Below are positions 63,899 to 64,000 of a stretch of DNA of 64,000 nucleotides, piece after piece. The position numbers and the translations under genes were made by a program. Positions within the stretch are counted from its first letter, which is position 1, and the number at the start of each line of letters is the position of its first letter. The stretch is taken from positions 33,752 to 97,751 of the forward strand of contig JAIBFA010000108.1 of the NCBI GenBank assembly GCA_019459325.1, written 5' to 3'. The notes beneath the pieces are model-generated. The model did no database searches. It was not told where the DNA came from and saw nothing but the letters and a program-made list of their open reading frames with translations. This DNA is from Thiobacillus sp. GTDB taxonomy: Bacteria; Pseudomonadota; Gammaproteobacteria; Burkholderiales; Thiobacillaceae.

Positions 63899-64000
63899 GC
63901 GTCCGTCGCCAGCGCCGATTCGAGCGCCGCGCTTGCCGCCCAACTCGATCGACTGGGTGATTGTAATTGAGCGGGTCTGGCGGTCGGACTGAGTGTCTTC

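Overview
The window is high-GC bacterial chromosome, densely packed with genes. The gene families and operon layout fit a motile Gram-negative betaproteobacterium; a Thiobacillus-like Nitrosomonadales is my best guess, from sequence feel only. Supporting evidence is a sdhCDAB-sdhE-gltA-sucA-sucB operon, flhB-flhA-flhF-fliA, outer-membrane barrels, lipoproteins, many c-type cytochromes and dapC-dapD.

Layout. 1-2032: small plus-strand genes (macro domain, alpha/beta hydrolase, VOC, hypothetical). 2090-5765: acetate kinase and phosphoketolase, a route from sugar phosphate to acetyl phosphate, acetate and ATP. 5875-22539: an unbroken minus-strand run. It reads flhB, flhA, flhF, a P-loop-less FlhG-like gene and fliA, then malic enzyme, then sdhC-D-A-B-E, gltA, sucA, sucB and an MlaF-type ABC ATPase broken by a TAG. 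A 531-bp inverted-repeat element sits between sdhA and sdhB. FlhB lacks its autocleaving C-terminal domain. 22769-26571: an outer-membrane barrel, a strong terminator, then a FecR / OmpA-lipoprotein / CHASE2-HD-GYP signalling trio. 26821-27393: a decayed integrase next to tRNA-Ser(CGA), the scar of a lost mobile element. 27464-34270: MltF, seryl-tRNA synthetase with an in-frame TAA, SMC and QueF. 34275-47237: a sugar kinase, an amidase, a membrane patatin and a run of c-type cytochrome genes with eight predicted haem sites. 47285-51362: an ABM-domain protein, a probable immune/cell-death pair (small effector plus NB-ARC STAND ATPase sharing an amyloid-like motif) and a membrane protein. 51531-63314: ordinary metabolic, envelope and cell-wall genes (VOC, EamA, dapC, dapD, M48 lipoprotein, L,D-transpeptidase, YcbK-like, DgkA, phosphodiesterase, OmpA/TSP3, MBL-like, YdjM-like). 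63608-63898: a bufferin-type (BufA2) metallophore precursor at the right edge.

The strongest candidate for an under-described system is the pair at 47594-50282. The last 26 residues of the small protein and the first 30 of the NB-ARC protein carry the same 19-residue motif (12 identities). This is the architecture of NLR-controlled amyloid signalling in bacterial programmed cell death. The second candidate is the patatin plus multi-cytochrome cluster (36517-47237), whose last two genes are tandem paralogues resembling RoxA-like dihaem oxygenases/peroxidases.

Two conserved genes carry single in-frame stops (mlaF-like, serS) and one flagellar gene is truncated, so sequencing or assembly error must be excluded before biology is read into them. 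No rRNA, CRISPR array, intact insertion sequence or prophage was seen.
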